DNA of 64,000 bases, from contig JAOZSR010000002.1 in NCBI GenBank assembly GCA_029939575.1, forward strand, positions 1-64,000, read 5' to 3'. The translations under genes were made by a program, and so were the position numbers. The notes beneath the pieces are model-generated. The model was not told the origin of the DNA. It did no database searches and worked only from the letters and a program-made list of their open reading frames with translations. The stretch is from Fidelibacterota bacterium (GTDB taxonomy: Bacteria > Fidelibacterota > UBA2242 > JAOZSR01). This document shows, piece by piece, positions 63,327-64,000 of this stretch (the first letter of the stretch is position 1; each line of letters opens with the position of its first letter).

Positions 63327-64000
63327 TTATAAAGAAATATAAGTATCCAGTTCTTCAGCAATATCCTTGATTATTTTTGTTTTTGTCCTATGAGGAATAA
63401 ATGCACTTTTAAAACCACTAATAATTATTTCTTTAAAATCAGTTATTTTTAAGTTATAATATTTATAGGCTATCATAAATTCGTTGGTTAAGGTCGTGTT
63501 TGAGATTAATCTATTATCGGTATTCAAGGTAACACGTAGTCCAAAATCAAGATAAAATTTGAATGGGTGGGATATAAAATTTGGGACACTTCCGGTATGA
63601 ACATTACTTGTTATACACATTTCCAGGGCAATCCTGTGATCGTTTACATAATTTAATAAATCACCATTTTGTTTTAGTCTGACACCATGCCCAATCCTAT
63701 GAGCTCCACAATAATGGATTGCCTGATGAATTGATTCAGGACCATAATCTTCACCGGCGTGTATAGTTGTATTAATATTATTACTTAAAATCAGAAAAAA
63801 AGCTTCTCTGTGGTCTTTGGCTGGAAAATTCTCCTCTACTCCTGCTAAATCGAAACCAACTACTCCACGATTTTTATAGGCCACAGATAACTCAGCAAGT
63901 TGATAGGAAACTTCAGGAGAAATGCTTCTGATGCCACATACAATCACTCCTGTTTTTATTTTATATTCATCTTCGGCCTGTTTTAATCCTGCCAGAACCG
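63327..64000 (-). CDS. adenosine deaminase family protein, N-terminus cut by window edge
   Basis: The open frame runs without a start into the window edge; only the C-terminal 223 or so residues are here. It begins VLAGLKQAEDEYKIKTGVIV and contains VVGFDLAGVEENFP, the metal-ligand His in TIHAGEDYG, RIGHGVRLK, and LNTDNRLISNTTLTNE with the catalytic Asp pair region. This matches adenosine/adenine deaminases, which convert (deoxy)adenosine to inosine in purine salvage. The stop is at 63327-63329. Adenine deaminase cannot be ruled out without the N-terminal half. Confidence 0.85.
   Translation of the reverse strand, partial: VLAGLKQAEDEYKIKTGVIVCGIRSISPEVSYQLAELSVAYKNRGVVGFDLAGVEENFPAKDHREAFFLILSNNINTTIHAGEDYGPESIHQAIHYCGAHRIGHGVRLKQNGDLLNYVNDHRIALEMCITSNVHTGSVPNFISHPFKFYLDFGLRVTLNTDNRLISNTTLTNEFMIAYKYYNLKITDFKEIIISGFKSAFIPHRTKTKIIKDIAEELDTYISL

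Overview
This is a low-GC (about one third G+C by eye) window from a Gram-negative bacterium, most likely an uncultivated member of the FCB superphylum (Neomarinimicrobiota, Cloacimonadota and KSB1-like lineages are the nearest in flavour). The reasons are TonB-dependent receptors with N-terminal carboxypeptidase-like domains, a DUF4249-like lipoprotein, a beta-propeller/Y_Y_Y sensor kinase, a bacterial geranylgeranylglyceryl phosphate synthase, outer-membrane lipoproteins, GmhA, and Shine-Dalgarno sites with frequent TTG/GTG starts. The phylum is an inference; no rRNA or tRNA gene was seen.

Layout. 0-4.4 kb: RarD-like permease, a periplasmic TPR protein and a TonB receptor preceded by a 31-codon leader-like ORF. 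4.5-10.9 kb: an accessory block of small regulators, each beside membrane proteins of unknown function. It holds a six-TM protein + winged-helix regulator + AraC/GyrI pseudogene on the minus strand, three tandem paralogous membrane proteins + a second winged-helix regulator on the plus strand, then XRE + two small membrane proteins. A purple-acid-phosphatase-like enzyme lies between. 10.9-17.4 kb: a second TonB receptor in a coupled unit with an unknown exported protein and a DUF4249-like lipoprotein, followed by a NatAB-type ABC exporter. 17.5-26.2 kb: housekeeping and metabolic singles (Mrp, CoA-disulfide-reductase-like enzyme, Gfo/Idh/MocA, Fes-like esterase, PlsC-like acyltransferase, GT25, peptidase U32).

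26.4-32.4 kb: the ffh-rpsP-khpA-rimM-trmD-rplS translation/secretion cluster, then groES-groEL. 32.5-44 kb: exported PepF, an RmlC-like cupin, a two-component system (1471-aa propeller histidine kinase and sigma-54 response regulator), a GlmU-like protein, CdsA and RlpA. 44.2-45.7 kb: NfeD/stomatin pair. 45.7-52.4 kb: a long minus-strand run, efp-accB-accC-gcvH-gcvPA-GGGPS-gmhA-xerD. 52.6-64 kb: carAB, then pcrA/mltG, a site-2 protease, a MATE exporter and an adenosine deaminase cut by the window edge.

The most interesting part is 4.4-10.9 kb. Two related winged-helix regulators sit in two different membrane-protein operons. Both operons, and possibly the neighbouring TonB receptor, carry related 17-bp palindromes, two of them placed on recognisable -35/-10 promoters. 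This suggests a small local regulon. The AraC/GyrI gene of that block appears to have been broken by a deletion between two short identical sequences. Other points of note are a dispersed intergenic repeat present near both ends of the window, an archaeal-type lipid enzyme inside a biotin/glycine-cleavage gene run, EF-P with arginine at the modification site, and a PepF peptidase carrying an export signal.
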